A stretch of 64,000 nt of DNA from Erwinia sp. E602 (lineage in GTDB: Bacteria; Pseudomonadota; Gammaproteobacteria; Enterobacterales; Enterobacteriaceae). The translations under genes and the position numbers were made by a program. A model generated the notes under the pieces. That model had not been told where the DNA came from. It did no database searches and worked only from the letters and a program-made list of their open reading frames with translations. Below are positions 39,355 through 48,054 of the stretch, piece after piece (position 1 is the stretch's first letter; each line of letters begins with the position of its first letter). The stretch is from the NCBI RefSeq assembly GCF_018141005.1, contig NZ_CP046582.1:1488001-1552000 (forward strand), in the 5' to 3' direction.

Positions 39355-42012
39355 ATGAGCGACCTGGCCCGCGAAATTACACCGGTCAATATCGAAGAAG
39401 AGTTAAAGAACTCTTATCTGGATTATGCAATGTCGGTCATCGTTGGCCGTGCGTTGCCAGATGTCCGTGATGGTCTGAAGCCGGTACACCGCCGTGTGCT
39501 TTACGCCATGAACGTGCTCGGTAATGACTGGAACAAGCCGTATAAAAAATCCGCCCGTGTTGTCGGCGACGTCATCGGTAAATATCACCCGCACGGTGAC
39601 AGCGCGGTGTATGACACCATCGTGCGTATGGCACAGCCGTTCTCGCTGCGCTATATGCTGGTCGACGGCCAGGGTAACTTCGGTTCCGTGGACGGCGACT
39701 CCGCGGCGGCCATGCGTTACACCGAAGTGCGCATGTCAAAAATCGCTCACGAACTGCTGTCGGACCTGGAAAAAGAGACCGTCGACTTTGTGCCAAACTA
39801 TGATGGCACCGAGCAGATCCCGGAAGTGATGCCGACCAAAATCCCTAACCTGCTGATCAACGGTTCATCCGGTATCGCGGTGGGGATGGCGACCAATATA
39901 CCGCCGCACAACCTGACCGAAGTGATCAACGGCTGCCTCGCCTATATCGACGATGAGAACATCAGCATCGAAGGGCTGATGGAACACATCCCGGGCCCTG
40001 ACTTCCCGACCGCCGCGATCATCAACGGCCGCCGCGGAATTGAAGAAGCCTACCGCACCGGCCGCGGCAAGATTTACATCCGCGCCCGTGGCGAAGTGGA
40101 AGTGGACGCCAAAACCGGCCGCGAAACCATCGTGGTGCATGAGATCCCGTATCAGGTCAACAAAGCGCGCCTGATCGAGAAAATCGCCGAGCTGGTGAAA
40201 GAGAAACGTCTGGAAGGCATCAGCGCCCTGCGCGATGAGTCCGATAAAGACGGCATGCGCATCGTGATCGAAGTGAAGCGCGATGCGGTCGGTGAAGTGG
40301 TGCTGAACAACCTCTACTCACTGACCCAGCTGCAGACCTCGTTCGGTATCAACATGGTGGCGCTGCACCAGGGCCAGCCGAAAATCATGCCGCTGAAGGA
40401 CATTCTGGAAGCCTTTGTCCGCCACCGCCGTGAGGTGATCACCCGCCGTACCATCTTTGAGCTGCGTAAAGCGCGTGACCGTGCGCACATCCTCGAAGCC
40501 CTGGCGGTGGCGCTGGCCAACATCGACCCGATTATCGAGCTGATCCGCCGTGCGGCCAGCCCGTCCGAAGCGAAGGCCGGCCTGATCGCGCGTCCGTGGG
40601 CGCTGGGCAACGTCTCTGCCATGCTGGAGCGTGCCGGTGATGACGCCGCGCGTCCGGAGTGGCTGGAAGAGCAGTATGGTATCCGCGACGGCCAGTACTA
40701 CCTGACCGAACAGCAGGCCCAGGCGATCCTCGACCTGCGTCTGCAGAAGCTGACCGGCCTTGAGCACGAGAAGCTGCTGGACGAGTACAAGGATCTGCTG
40801 CTGCAGATCGCCGAGCTGCTGCATATCCTTGGCAGCGCCGATCGTCTGATGGAAGTGATCCGCGAAGAGCTGATCCTGATCCGCGACCAGTTTGGCGATG
40901 CACGCCGTACTGAAATCACCGCCAACAGCGCGGACATCAACATCGAAGACCTGATCAACCAGGAAGATGTGGTGGTTACCCTGTCGCATCAGGGCTACGT
41001 CAAGTACCAGCCGCTGACCGACTACGAGGCCCAGCGCCGTGGTGGTAAAGGCAAGTCGGCCGCGCGTATTAAAGAAGAAGACTTTATTGACCGTCTGCTG
41101 GTGGCCAACACCCACGACACCATTCTGTGCTTCTCCAGCCGTGGCCGCCTGTACTGGATGAAGGTTTACCAGCTGCCGGAAGCCAGCCGTGGCGCACGTG
41201 GACGTCCGATCGTCAACCTGCTGCCGCTGGAAGCCAACGAGCGTATCACCGCGATCCTGCCGGTGCGCGAGTATGCGGAAGGCTTCAACATCTTTATGGC
41301 TACCGCCAGCGGTACCGTGAAGAAAACCGCGCTGACCGAGTTCAGCCGTCCGCGCAGCGCCGGCATTATCGCGGTGAACCTGCGTGACGACGATGAGCTG
41401 ATCGGCGTGGCGCTGACCAACGGCCAGGACGAGGCGATGCTGTTCTCTGCGGCCGGTAAAGTGGTGCGCTTTGCAGAAACCGCCGTGCGCGCCATGGGCC
41501 GTACCGCTTCCGGCGTACGCGGCATCAAGCTGGCCGAAGGCGACAGCGTGGTGTCGCTGATCGTACCGCGTGCCGAGGGGGCAATCCTTACCGTGACGCA
41601 AAACGGTTACGGCAAGCGTACCGCCAACAGCGAGTACCCGACCAAGTCGCGTGCGACTCAGGGCGTGATCTCGATTAAAGTCACCGAACGTAACGGGCCG
41701 GTGATCGGCGCGGTGCAGGTGGTCGACAGCGATCAGATCATGATGATTACCGACGCCGGTACTCTGGTACGTACCCGCGTTTCCGAAGTCAGCGTGGTGG
41801 GCCGTAACACCCAGGGTGTGATCCTGATCCGTACCGCTGAAGACGAGAACGTGGTCGGCCTGCAGCGCGTGGCGGAACCGGTGGAAGAAGAAGAGCTGGA
41901 CGCCATCGACGGCAGCGTGGCGGAAGGGGATGACGAGATCGCCCCGGAAGTGGACGCGGAAGACGATGCGGCCGACGCCGATGACGACGCCGCTGAGGCA
42001 GACGACGAGTAA
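39355..42012 (+). CDS. gyrA: DNA gyrase subunit A
   Basis: This 885-aa type IIA topoisomerase subunit cuts and rejoins DNA while GyrB supplies ATP energy. The catalytic tyrosine is Y122 in MRYTEVRM. The quinolone-resistance region [10 protein letters not shown] carries S83 and D87, the wild-type, drug-susceptible residues. The C-terminal domain includes the GyrA-box QRRGGKG near residue 560, needed for negative supercoiling. It ends in a very acidic tail of about 40 residues rich in D, E and A. The ATG at 39355 matches the E. coli start; the 12-codon upstream extension is not used. Confidence 0.97.
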   Translation: MSDLAREITPVNIEEELKNSYLDYAMSVIVGRALPDVRDGLKPVHRRVLYAMNVLGNDWNKPYKKSARVVGDVIGKYHPHGDSAVYDTIVRMAQPFSLRYMLVDGQGNFGSVDGDSAAAMRYTEVRMSKIAHELLSDLEKETVDFVPNYDGTEQIPEVMPTKIPNLLINGSSGIAVGMATNIPPHNLTEVINGCLAYIDDENISIEGLMEHIPGPDFPTAAIINGRRGIEEAYRTGRGKIYIRARGEVEVDAKTGRETIVVHEIPYQVNKARLIEKIAELVKEKRLEGISALRDESDKDGMRIVIEVKRDAVGEVVLNNLYSLTQLQTSFGINMVALHQGQPKIMPLKDILEAFVRHRREVITRRTIFELRKARDRAHILEALAVALANIDPIIELIRRAASPSEAKAGLIARPWALGNVSAMLERAGDDAARPEWLEEQYGIRDGQYYLTEQQAQAILDLRLQKLTGLEHEKLLDEYKDLLLQIAELLHILGSADRLMEVIREELILIRDQFGDARRTEITANSADINIEDLINQEDVVVTLSHQGYVKYQPLTDYEAQRRGGKGKSAARIKEEDFIDRLLVANTHDTILCFSSRGRLYWMKVYQLPEASRGARGRPIVNLLPLEANERITAILPVREYAEGFNIFMATASGTVKKTALTEFSRPRSAGIIAVNLRDDDELIGVALTNGQDEAMLFSAAGKVVRFAETAVRAMGRTASGVRGIKLAEGDSVVSLIVPRAEGAILTVTQNGYGKRTANSEYPTKSRATQGVISIKVTERNGPVIGAVQVVDSDQIMMITDAGTLVRTRVSEVSVVGRNTQGVILIRTAEDENVVGLQRVAEPVEEEELDAIDGSVAEGDDEIAPEVDAEDDAADADDDAAEADDE

Positions 42013-42034
42013 TCGTTCACCCTGCGAGCGTTGA

Positions 42035-42068
42035 TAAAAAGCCGGTTCAGCTGAACCGGCTTTTTTAT
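42035..42068. terminator. Bidirectional terminator between gyrA and the hydrolase gene
   Basis: GCCGGTTCAG and CTGAACCGGC form a perfect 10-bp palindrome. It is flanked by AAAAA on the left and TTTTTT on the right, so it can stop both gyrA and the convergent minus-strand gene. Confidence 0.88.
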
Positions 42069-42073
42069 GCCTG

Positions 42074-43084
42074 TTATTTCCCTCCCGAATGCGTGACGCG
42101 CTGCATCAGCGCCCCGACTGCCGCAATCGTCTGGCGGTGGATCAGTTCTCGCTCTGCCGCGGGCGTTTCGCAGATAAAGGCTTCCCCTTCCTCCTCCCCG
42201 GCTAAAATCTTCTGCGCCGTCGGCTGGCACAGCGGCAGGAAATCGTAATGCCCGGCGTCTTTCAGCACCGTTACCGGCAGGGGGAGCCGTTCTGCGCCCA
42301 GCGTCATATCGCCGGTGGCGCGGATGTAGTAGCCGGCGGCAATCACCCGCAGCGGCACGCTGATGCTCTGCAGGCTGGCCGGGGTGAAGGCGTAGCTCAT
42401 GCCCGGATCGAGCGCCACCACCCACTTCACCCGCGTATCGCGGTAGCTGGCCGCCAGCCGGGCATTGTCGGTCTGCTCGCGCTGCACGCCGCCGCGCTGG
42501 TAAAACTGGCAGTCCGGCATCTGCGGCATCTGCTGACAGTAGCGGGTCAGGCTCTCGCGGGTCACCTGTGCCCCGGCCAGCGCCAGCACGCTGTAGCCGC
42601 CTTTAGAGTGGCCGATGGCACCGACGTTGTTGCGGTCGATGTAAGGCCGCCAGGCCGGGGCCTGCAGATAGTGGCTAATCAGCTGGCTGAGATCGCGGAT
42701 TTGCAGCGTCAGGTCGGTTTGCGGCCGCGAGTCGCCGGTGGTGCTGCCGGGGTGGCTGGCGGCGATGACGATCGCCCCGCGGGCCGCCAGCGGCACCGCC
42801 AGCCAGGCGAGGCTGGTATTGTTGCCGCCGCTGCCGTGGCTCAGCACGATCAATGGGAAACGTCCGTGCGCAGGATGAGCATGCTCAATCGCACTGAATC
42901 CGCTAAAAACGGCATTCGCCCCCTGCAACGTGGGGACGCCCGCGTCGGCACTGGGGTAGAAAATCCTCACTTTTAACGGGCGGCCATGCTGGCCGTTGCT
43001 GACAGTTTCAAGCTGGCTGCCCACACTATAACCGTGGCTGGTGAAGCTGGTAATCAGCAGCAGTAAGACAATTATTACGCGCAT
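42074..43084 (-). CDS. Secreted alpha/beta hydrolase, dienelactone/PAF-acetylhydrolase-like family
   Basis: This 336-aa protein has an N-terminal signal peptide (hydrophobic core at residues 3-15, likely cleavage near 18) and an alpha/beta-hydrolase fold. The nucleophile elbow is GHSKGG with S160. The acid is probably D226 in VVALDPG and the base H279 in DAGHYDFLP. The LSHGSGGNNTS oxyanion region lies near 82. The fold and motifs resemble predicted dienelactone hydrolases and secreted lipase-like enzymes. The substrate is unknown. It is not present at this position in E. coli and is divergent from the AraC-type regulator gene, which may control it. Confidence 0.8.
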   Translation of the reverse strand: MRVIIVLLLLITSFTSHGYSVGSQLETVSNGQHGRPLKVRIFYPSADAGVPTLQGANAVFSGFSAIEHAHPAHGRFPLIVLSHGSGGNNTSLAWLAVPLAARGAIVIAASHPGSTTGDSRPQTDLTLQIRDLSQLISHYLQAPAWRPYIDRNNVGAIGHSKGGYSVLALAGAQVTRESLTRYCQQMPQMPDCQFYQRGGVQREQTDNARLAASYRDTRVKWVVALDPGMSYAFTPASLQSISVPLRVIAAGYYIRATGDMTLGAERLPLPVTVLKDAGHYDFLPLCQPTAQKILAGEEEGEAFICETPAAERELIHRQTIAAVGALMQRVTHSGGK

Positions 43085-43164
43085 TTTCTGGATTCCTTGT
43101 GTATAAAGAAGCCTATTATCAAAAGTTTACGGACGCGTGGCGTCCTCGATCGCGATAGAGTCCC

Positions 43165-44388
43165 ATGCTGATACCGGTTAATTTTCTGCTCAGCCTGGTC
43201 TGCCTGCTGCTGCTGTTACAACGGCGGGCGACGGGGTGGCCGTGGCGAGCGCTGCTGCTGATCTGCCTGGTTCACACGCTGAACGCCGGGCTGGTGGCGT
43301 TGCCGGGTGCTAACGGCTGGCCGCGGCTGCTGCCGGTGACCGCCACCGCGCTGCCGCTGCTGTGCCGCGCCGCGCTGGCGCAGGCGATGGGCCGGCGGCC
43401 GCGTTACCTTGCTGCTGCCGGGGCGATCCTGACCATGGCGGCGGCGGTGGCGTGGCTGCCGCAGGCGATCGATCCGCTGCTGCCCGCCGTCTGGCTGGGC
43501 TGCGCCGCCGCAATGTTGCACCGCCTGCGCGGCGGCAGCGACGCGTTTTATCCGCTCGCGTTCAGCCACAGCGCGTTAACGGTCACCGGCTGGCGCATCG
43601 CCGCCTGGCTGCTGGTGGCGGTGGCGCTGCTCGACGTCACCGTTACGCTGCTGTTCGACTTTGCCGCTGGAGCGGGAACCGGCGGCCTGTTGCTGGGCGG
43701 TAACCTGCTGATCTGCGCGGTGCTCTCAGTATTACTGGTGCTGACACCGGTGGTCGCAGGGGGGCCGGGCCCGGCAGAGAAGCACGCGGCAAGGGCTGGA
43801 GATGAAGCAGCAGGGGCAGAGGCAGCGGCGGCAGTTGCTGGAGAGGGTGCTGCAAACGTCGCGGACCCGGGCGCAGCCGTCTGCGCTGGCGCACACCGGC
43901 CGGTTGCCGCTGCTGCGCAAACTATCGCTGCGCATCTGCCCGCGATGCCGCAGACGCCGGGCTCGTTGCTGGCTTCCGGGGGCGAGACGCCGCTTCCGGG
44001 GGCGGAGAGGGCGTGCGCCAGCCGGGGTGATGCCGCGCAGCAGTCGATGATTCTGGCGGCGGTGGAGGGGGTGATGCGCGAGGGCCTGTATCAGCGCGCC
44101 GATTTGAATCTGCTGATGCTGGCACGGAAAACCGGTATTCCGGCGCGTCAGGTCTCTGCGGCGATCAACGCCGTGCACCGGCAGAGCGTGTCGCACTACG
44201 TCAACGGCTGGCGCATTGCTGAGGCGATGAGGCTGCTGGTGGAAAGCAATGCGTCGGTGATTGTTGTTATGGAACAGGCCGGGTTTCAGACCAAATCGAA
44301 CTTTAACCGCGAGTTTCGCCGTATCACCGGCCTTACGCCAACGGCCTGGCGCAGCCGGCATTCGGAACAGGCTGAAATCGTCCCCTGA
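43165..44388 (+). CDS. Membrane-anchored AraC-family transcriptional regulator
   Basis: This 407-aa protein has an N-terminal membrane region of about six hydrophobic helices (residues 3-195) and a C-terminal AraC/XylS DNA-binding domain (about 300-395). Helix-turn-helix landmarks are NLLMLARKTGIPARQVSAAIN and IVVMEQAGFQTKSNFNREFRRITGLTPTAWR, each cited in part. Between them lies an Ala/Gly-rich segment (about 198-285) unlike either domain. Regulators of this type sense at the membrane, and their targets often lie next door. Here the divergent hydrolase gene is the obvious candidate. A local compensating frameshift in the linker cannot be excluded. Confidence 0.75.
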   Translation: MLIPVNFLLSLVCLLLLLQRRATGWPWRALLLICLVHTLNAGLVALPGANGWPRLLPVTATALPLLCRAALAQAMGRRPRYLAAAGAILTMAAAVAWLPQAIDPLLPAVWLGCAAAMLHRLRGGSDAFYPLAFSHSALTVTGWRIAAWLLVAVALLDVTVTLLFDFAAGAGTGGLLLGGNLLICAVLSVLLVLTPVVAGGPGPAEKHAARAGDEAAGAEAAAAVAGEGAANVADPGAAVCAGAHRPVAAAAQTIAAHLPAMPQTPGSLLASGGETPLPGAERACASRGDAAQQSMILAAVEGVMREGLYQRADLNLLMLARKTGIPARQVSAAINAVHRQSVSHYVNGWRIAEAMRLLVESNASVIVVMEQAGFQTKSNFNREFRRITGLTPTAWRSRHSEQAEIVP

Positions 44389-44460
44389 AAGCGGCGGCTG
44401 AACTGGCTTTTTCACCAGGCTGACGCTACTGTAGCGTCACTCCTATTTATTATTCGGCCA
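44389..44460 (+). terminator. Possible terminator after the AraC-type regulator
   Basis: TGACGCTAC and GTAGCGTCA form a perfect inverted repeat around 44421-44439, and a separate CTGGCTTTTTCACCAG hairpin lies just before it. Neither is followed by a strong T tract, so termination here is uncertain. Confidence 0.35.
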
Positions 44461-44485
44461 CTATGGCTGTCACCAGGCTCCTCCC

Positions 44486-47332
44486 TTGAAATATCCGGTC
44501 TCTTTTCGAACAACGTTAAGGATTTCCCGCTACCTGTTTCGCGCGCTGGCGCTGATGCTGTGGACGCTGGGCGCGCTGTTAACCACCTTTTACATCATTA
44601 ACGTGCTGCACGAAAAAGAGTCCCAGGTACGCCAGGAGTTCAACAACAGCTACGACCAGGCCCAGTGGTACGTCCGCCACCTGGCGGACGTAACCCGTGA
44701 GCTGCAGTTTATTGCGGAAAACCGCCTTAACGCCTCGACCAGCGGGCTGGACGTGCTCAACGGCGTGTTTCCCGGCAAGGGCACCGCGCCGCAGTTCTAT
44801 CCGCTGTACGCCGACTCCGACTGCAGCGCGATGAGCAGCACCTGGAGCAACTCCCTGCAGTCGCTGAGCTATTTCCTGCACTACTGGAAAGAGAATTTTG
44901 CCGCTGCCTACGATCTCAACCGGGTGTTTTTTGTCGGCGGCGAGAGCCAGTGCCTGGCCGATTTCGGCGTCGGCAGCGCTTCGGTCGACCGGCAAAGCGC
45001 GCTGAAGTTGCTGCAGGATCGCATCCTCAAGTACCGCAACGGCAATGACGAGGAGCGGCAGAGCAGCGTCTACTGGGTGGCGCCGGGCAGCCAGCCGGGC
45101 AACGGCTACTACTATATGCTGATGCCGGTTTACGTGGCCAACAAGGTGGCCGCGCTGCTCGGCATTGAACAGAGCATCCGCATGGATGACTTTATCACCG
45201 CCGGCAGCCTGCCGGTCACGGTGACGCTGGTCGATCAGAACAATCAGCGGGTGCTGTCATCGGCGCGCAGCGGCCCCGGCTTCGGCGCGGACGACCTGCC
45301 GGACAGCGACGCCTGGTTTGGCTACGTGGCGGGCTACGATCAGCTGATTTTAAAGAAAAAGCTGTTACCGTCCTCGCTCAGCGTGGTCTATTCGGTGTCG
45401 ACCGAGGTGATTATTGAGCGGCTGAAAATCATGATCATCAACGCGCTGCTGCTCAACCTGTTCAGCGCGCTGATCCTGTTTACCCTCGCCTGGCTGTTTG
45501 AACGGCGCATGTTCCTGCCCGCCGAGGATAACGCCTACCGGCTGGAGGAGCACGAGCAGTTCAACCGTAAAATCGTCGCCTCCGCGCCGGTGGGCATCTG
45601 TATTCTGCGCACCAGCGACGGCACCAACATCCTCAGTAACGAACTGGCGCACAACTATCTCACCCTGCTGACCCAGGAAGACCGCCAGCGGCTGACCGAA
45701 ATTATCTGCGGCCAGCAGGTGAACTTTGTCGACGTGCTGACCGGCAGCAATACCAACCTGCAGATCAGCTTTGTGCATTCGCGCTATCGCAATGAGAACG
45801 TGGCGATCTGCGTGCTGGTGGACGTCAGCGCCCGCGTCAAGATGGAGGAGTCGCTGCAGGAGATGGCGCAGGCGGCCGAACAGGCCAGCCAGTCAAAATC
45901 GATGTTCCTTGCCACCGTCAGCCACGAACTGCGCACGCCGCTGTACGGCATTATCGGTAACCTTGACCTGCTGCAGACCAAATCGCTGCCGCCGGGGGTC
46001 GATTCGCTGGTCACCGCGATGAACAACTCCTCCAGCCTGCTGCTGAAAATCATCAGCGATATCCTCGATTTCTCGAAAATCGAATCGGAGCAGCTGAAAA
46101 TTGAGCCGGCCGAATTCTCGCCGCGTGAAGTGGTGGCGCACATCACCGCCAACTATCTGGCGATGGTGGTGAAGAAGCGGCTGACGCTGTGGTGCTATAT
46201 CGACAGCGACGTCCCGCAGTCGCTTAACGGTGACCCGATGCGCCTGCAGCAGGTGATCTCCAACCTGCTTAATAACGCCATCAAATTTACCCATACCGGC
46301 GGCATTACCCTGCACGTTTACCTGCGCGACGGCTATCTGGCGTTCCGCGTGCGCGATACCGGCGTCGGCATCCCGGCGAAAGAGCTGACCCGGCTGTTCG
46401 ATCCCTTCTTCCAGGTGGGCAGCGGCGTGCAGCGCCACTTCCAGGGCACCGGTCTTGGACTGGCGATCTGCGAAAAACTGACCAGCATGATGGACGGTGA
46501 TATCGAGGTTGATTCCGAACCGGGGATGGGCAGCGAGTTTATTATCCGCATCCCGCTTTATCGCAGCAATCCGCCGTTGGCCGAGCGCCAGGAAGGGCTG
46601 CAGGGCAAACGCTGCTGGCTGGCGCTGCGTAACCAGGTGCTGGCCGACTTCCTCAGCGCGCTGCTGCAGCAGCAGGGGCTGCAGGTGGCACTCTACGCAG
46701 GGGAAGGGGAGGCGGATGACGTGGTGGTCTGCGACTATGAGCTGGAGCCGTCGCACCCGGTGCGTGCGGTGGTACGCTTTGACGGCCGCCACAACGATGG
46801 CCCGCTGGAGCAGAGCCCCGGCCGCTGGGTTTACGGCACCATCACCCCCCATGAGCTGCCCGCGCTGCTGGCGCGGATCTGGCGTCTGGCGCTGGCGCTG
46901 CCGTCGCCTTATACGGTCAGCGTGGCTGACGCGCGCGGGGATGCTGACAATGACGATATTCTGATCCTGGTGGTCGACGACCATCCGATCAACCGTATGC
47001 TGTTGTCCGATCAGCTCGGTTCGCTCGGTTATCGGGTGAAAACCGCCCAGGACGGCGAAGACGCGCTAAGCGTGCTGAGCCGCAACGAGATAGATATCGT
47101 GCTGACCGACGTCAATATGCCGAAGATGGACGGCTATCGCCTGACCCGCTGCCTGCGCGAACAGGGGCGCACCTTCCCGGTACTGGGGGTGACGGCTAAC
47201 GCGCTGGCGGAAGAGAAGCAGCGCTGTCTGGACGCCGGCATGGACAACTGTCTGTCGAAACCGGTGACCATGGAGACGCTGCAGCAGTCGCTGAAGTTTT
47301 ATGCTGCGAGTGTGCGGAAAGCGCGGGGTTAA
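44486..47332 (+). CDS. rcsC: Hybrid sensor histidine kinase RcsC
   Basis: This 948-aa inner-membrane sensor kinase of the Rcs envelope-stress phosphorelay matches E. coli RcsC end to end. Two transmembrane helices (about 20-42 and 313-336) bracket a periplasmic domain. Then come a PAS-like/linker region, the HisKA domain with H480 in ATVSHELRTP, and an ATPase domain with N, G1 and G2 boxes (about 585-690). After an ABL domain, a receiver domain has D875 in LTDVNMPKMDGY. The start codon is TTG at 44486, which places the N-terminus (KYPVSFRTT) in register with E. coli. It is convergent with rcsB. Confidence 0.96.
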   Translation: MKYPVSFRTTLRISRYLFRALALMLWTLGALLTTFYIINVLHEKESQVRQEFNNSYDQAQWYVRHLADVTRELQFIAENRLNASTSGLDVLNGVFPGKGTAPQFYPLYADSDCSAMSSTWSNSLQSLSYFLHYWKENFAAAYDLNRVFFVGGESQCLADFGVGSASVDRQSALKLLQDRILKYRNGNDEERQSSVYWVAPGSQPGNGYYYMLMPVYVANKVAALLGIEQSIRMDDFITAGSLPVTVTLVDQNNQRVLSSARSGPGFGADDLPDSDAWFGYVAGYDQLILKKKLLPSSLSVVYSVSTEVIIERLKIMIINALLLNLFSALILFTLAWLFERRMFLPAEDNAYRLEEHEQFNRKIVASAPVGICILRTSDGTNILSNELAHNYLTLLTQEDRQRLTEIICGQQVNFVDVLTGSNTNLQISFVHSRYRNENVAICVLVDVSARVKMEESLQEMAQAAEQASQSKSMFLATVSHELRTPLYGIIGNLDLLQTKSLPPGVDSLVTAMNNSSSLLLKIISDILDFSKIESEQLKIEPAEFSPREVVAHITANYLAMVVKKRLTLWCYIDSDVPQSLNGDPMRLQQVISNLLNNAIKFTHTGGITLHVYLRDGYLAFRVRDTGVGIPAKELTRLFDPFFQVGSGVQRHFQGTGLGLAICEKLTSMMDGDIEVDSEPGMGSEFIIRIPLYRSNPPLAERQEGLQGKRCWLALRNQVLADFLSALLQQQGLQVALYAGEGEADDVVVCDYELEPSHPVRAVVRFDGRHNDGPLEQSPGRWVYGTITPHELPALLARIWRLALALPSPYTVSVADARGDADNDDILILVVDDHPINRMLLSDQLGSLGYRVKTAQDGEDALSVLSRNEIDIVLTDVNMPKMDGYRLTRCLREQGRTFPVLGVTANALAEEKQRCLDAGMDNCLSKPVTMETLQQSLKFYAASVRKARG

Positions 47333-47402
47333 CGGGCGGTGATAAGGGCCGGGGGGCTGCATCACGCCCGCCCCCTGGGCCACCGTCAGGCGGCCTGCCC
47401 GG

Positions 47403-48053
47403 TTAGTCTTTGTCGACCGGCGTCATGCTGACCGAGGAGAGGTAGTTCAGCAGGGCGATATCGTTATCGACGCCCAGCTTCATCATCGCCGACTTCTTCT
47501 GGCTGCTGATGGTTTTAATGCTGCGGTTCAGCTTGCGGGCAATCTCGGTCACCAGGAAGCCTTCGGCGAACAGGCGCAGCACTTCACTCTCTTTCGGCGA
47601 CAGGCGTTTGTCGCCGTAGCCACCGGCGCTGATTTTCTCCAGCAGTTTTGCCACGCTGTCCGGGGTGTACTTCTTGCCTTTCTGCAGGGCGGCCAGCGCT
47701 TTAGGCAGGTCGGTTGGCGCACCCTGTTTCAGTACGATCCCTTCAATATCCAGATCCAGCACTGCGCTGAGGATCGCCGGATTGTTGTTCATGGTCAGAA
47801 CAATGATCGACAGGTCCGGATAGTGGCGTTTGATGTACTTGATCAGCGTAATGCCGTCACCGTACTTTTCACCCGGCATTGACAGGTCGGTGATCAACAC
47901 GTGAGCATCAAGTTTCGACAGGCTGTTAATCAACGCCGTAGAATCTTCAAACTCGCCGACAACGTTAACCCACTCGATCTGCTCGAGTGACTTGCGAATG
48001 CCGAACAGGACAATAGGATGGTCGTCGGCAATGATTACGTTCATGTTATTCAT
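47403..48053 (-). CDS. rcsB: Response regulator RcsB
   Basis: This 216-aa NarL/FixJ-type regulator has a receiver domain with D56 in ITDLSMPG and a C-terminal LuxR-like HTH (about 145-210, with LRLFAEGFLVTEIARKLNRS). It is near-identical to E. coli RcsB. It controls capsule, flagellar, osmB and small-RNA genes, alone or with RcsA. The start at 48053 follows the rcsD stop by one base, so translation is coupled. The longer upstream frame lies inside rcsD and is not used. Confidence 0.97.
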   Translation of the reverse strand: MNNMNVIIADDHPIVLFGIRKSLEQIEWVNVVGEFEDSTALINSLSKLDAHVLITDLSMPGEKYGDGITLIKYIKRHYPDLSIIVLTMNNNPAILSAVLDLDIEGIVLKQGAPTDLPKALAALQKGKKYTPDSVAKLLEKISAGGYGDKRLSPKESEVLRLFAEGFLVTEIARKLNRSIKTISSQKKSAMMKLGVDNDIALLNYLSSVSMTPVDKD

Positions 48054-48054
48054 C

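Noticed and set aside
41880..42012. Acidic D/E/A-rich tail of GyrA considered as a frameshift artefact
   Set aside because: GyrA of this order normally ends in an acidic tail, and the frame leads to a proper stop followed by a terminator.
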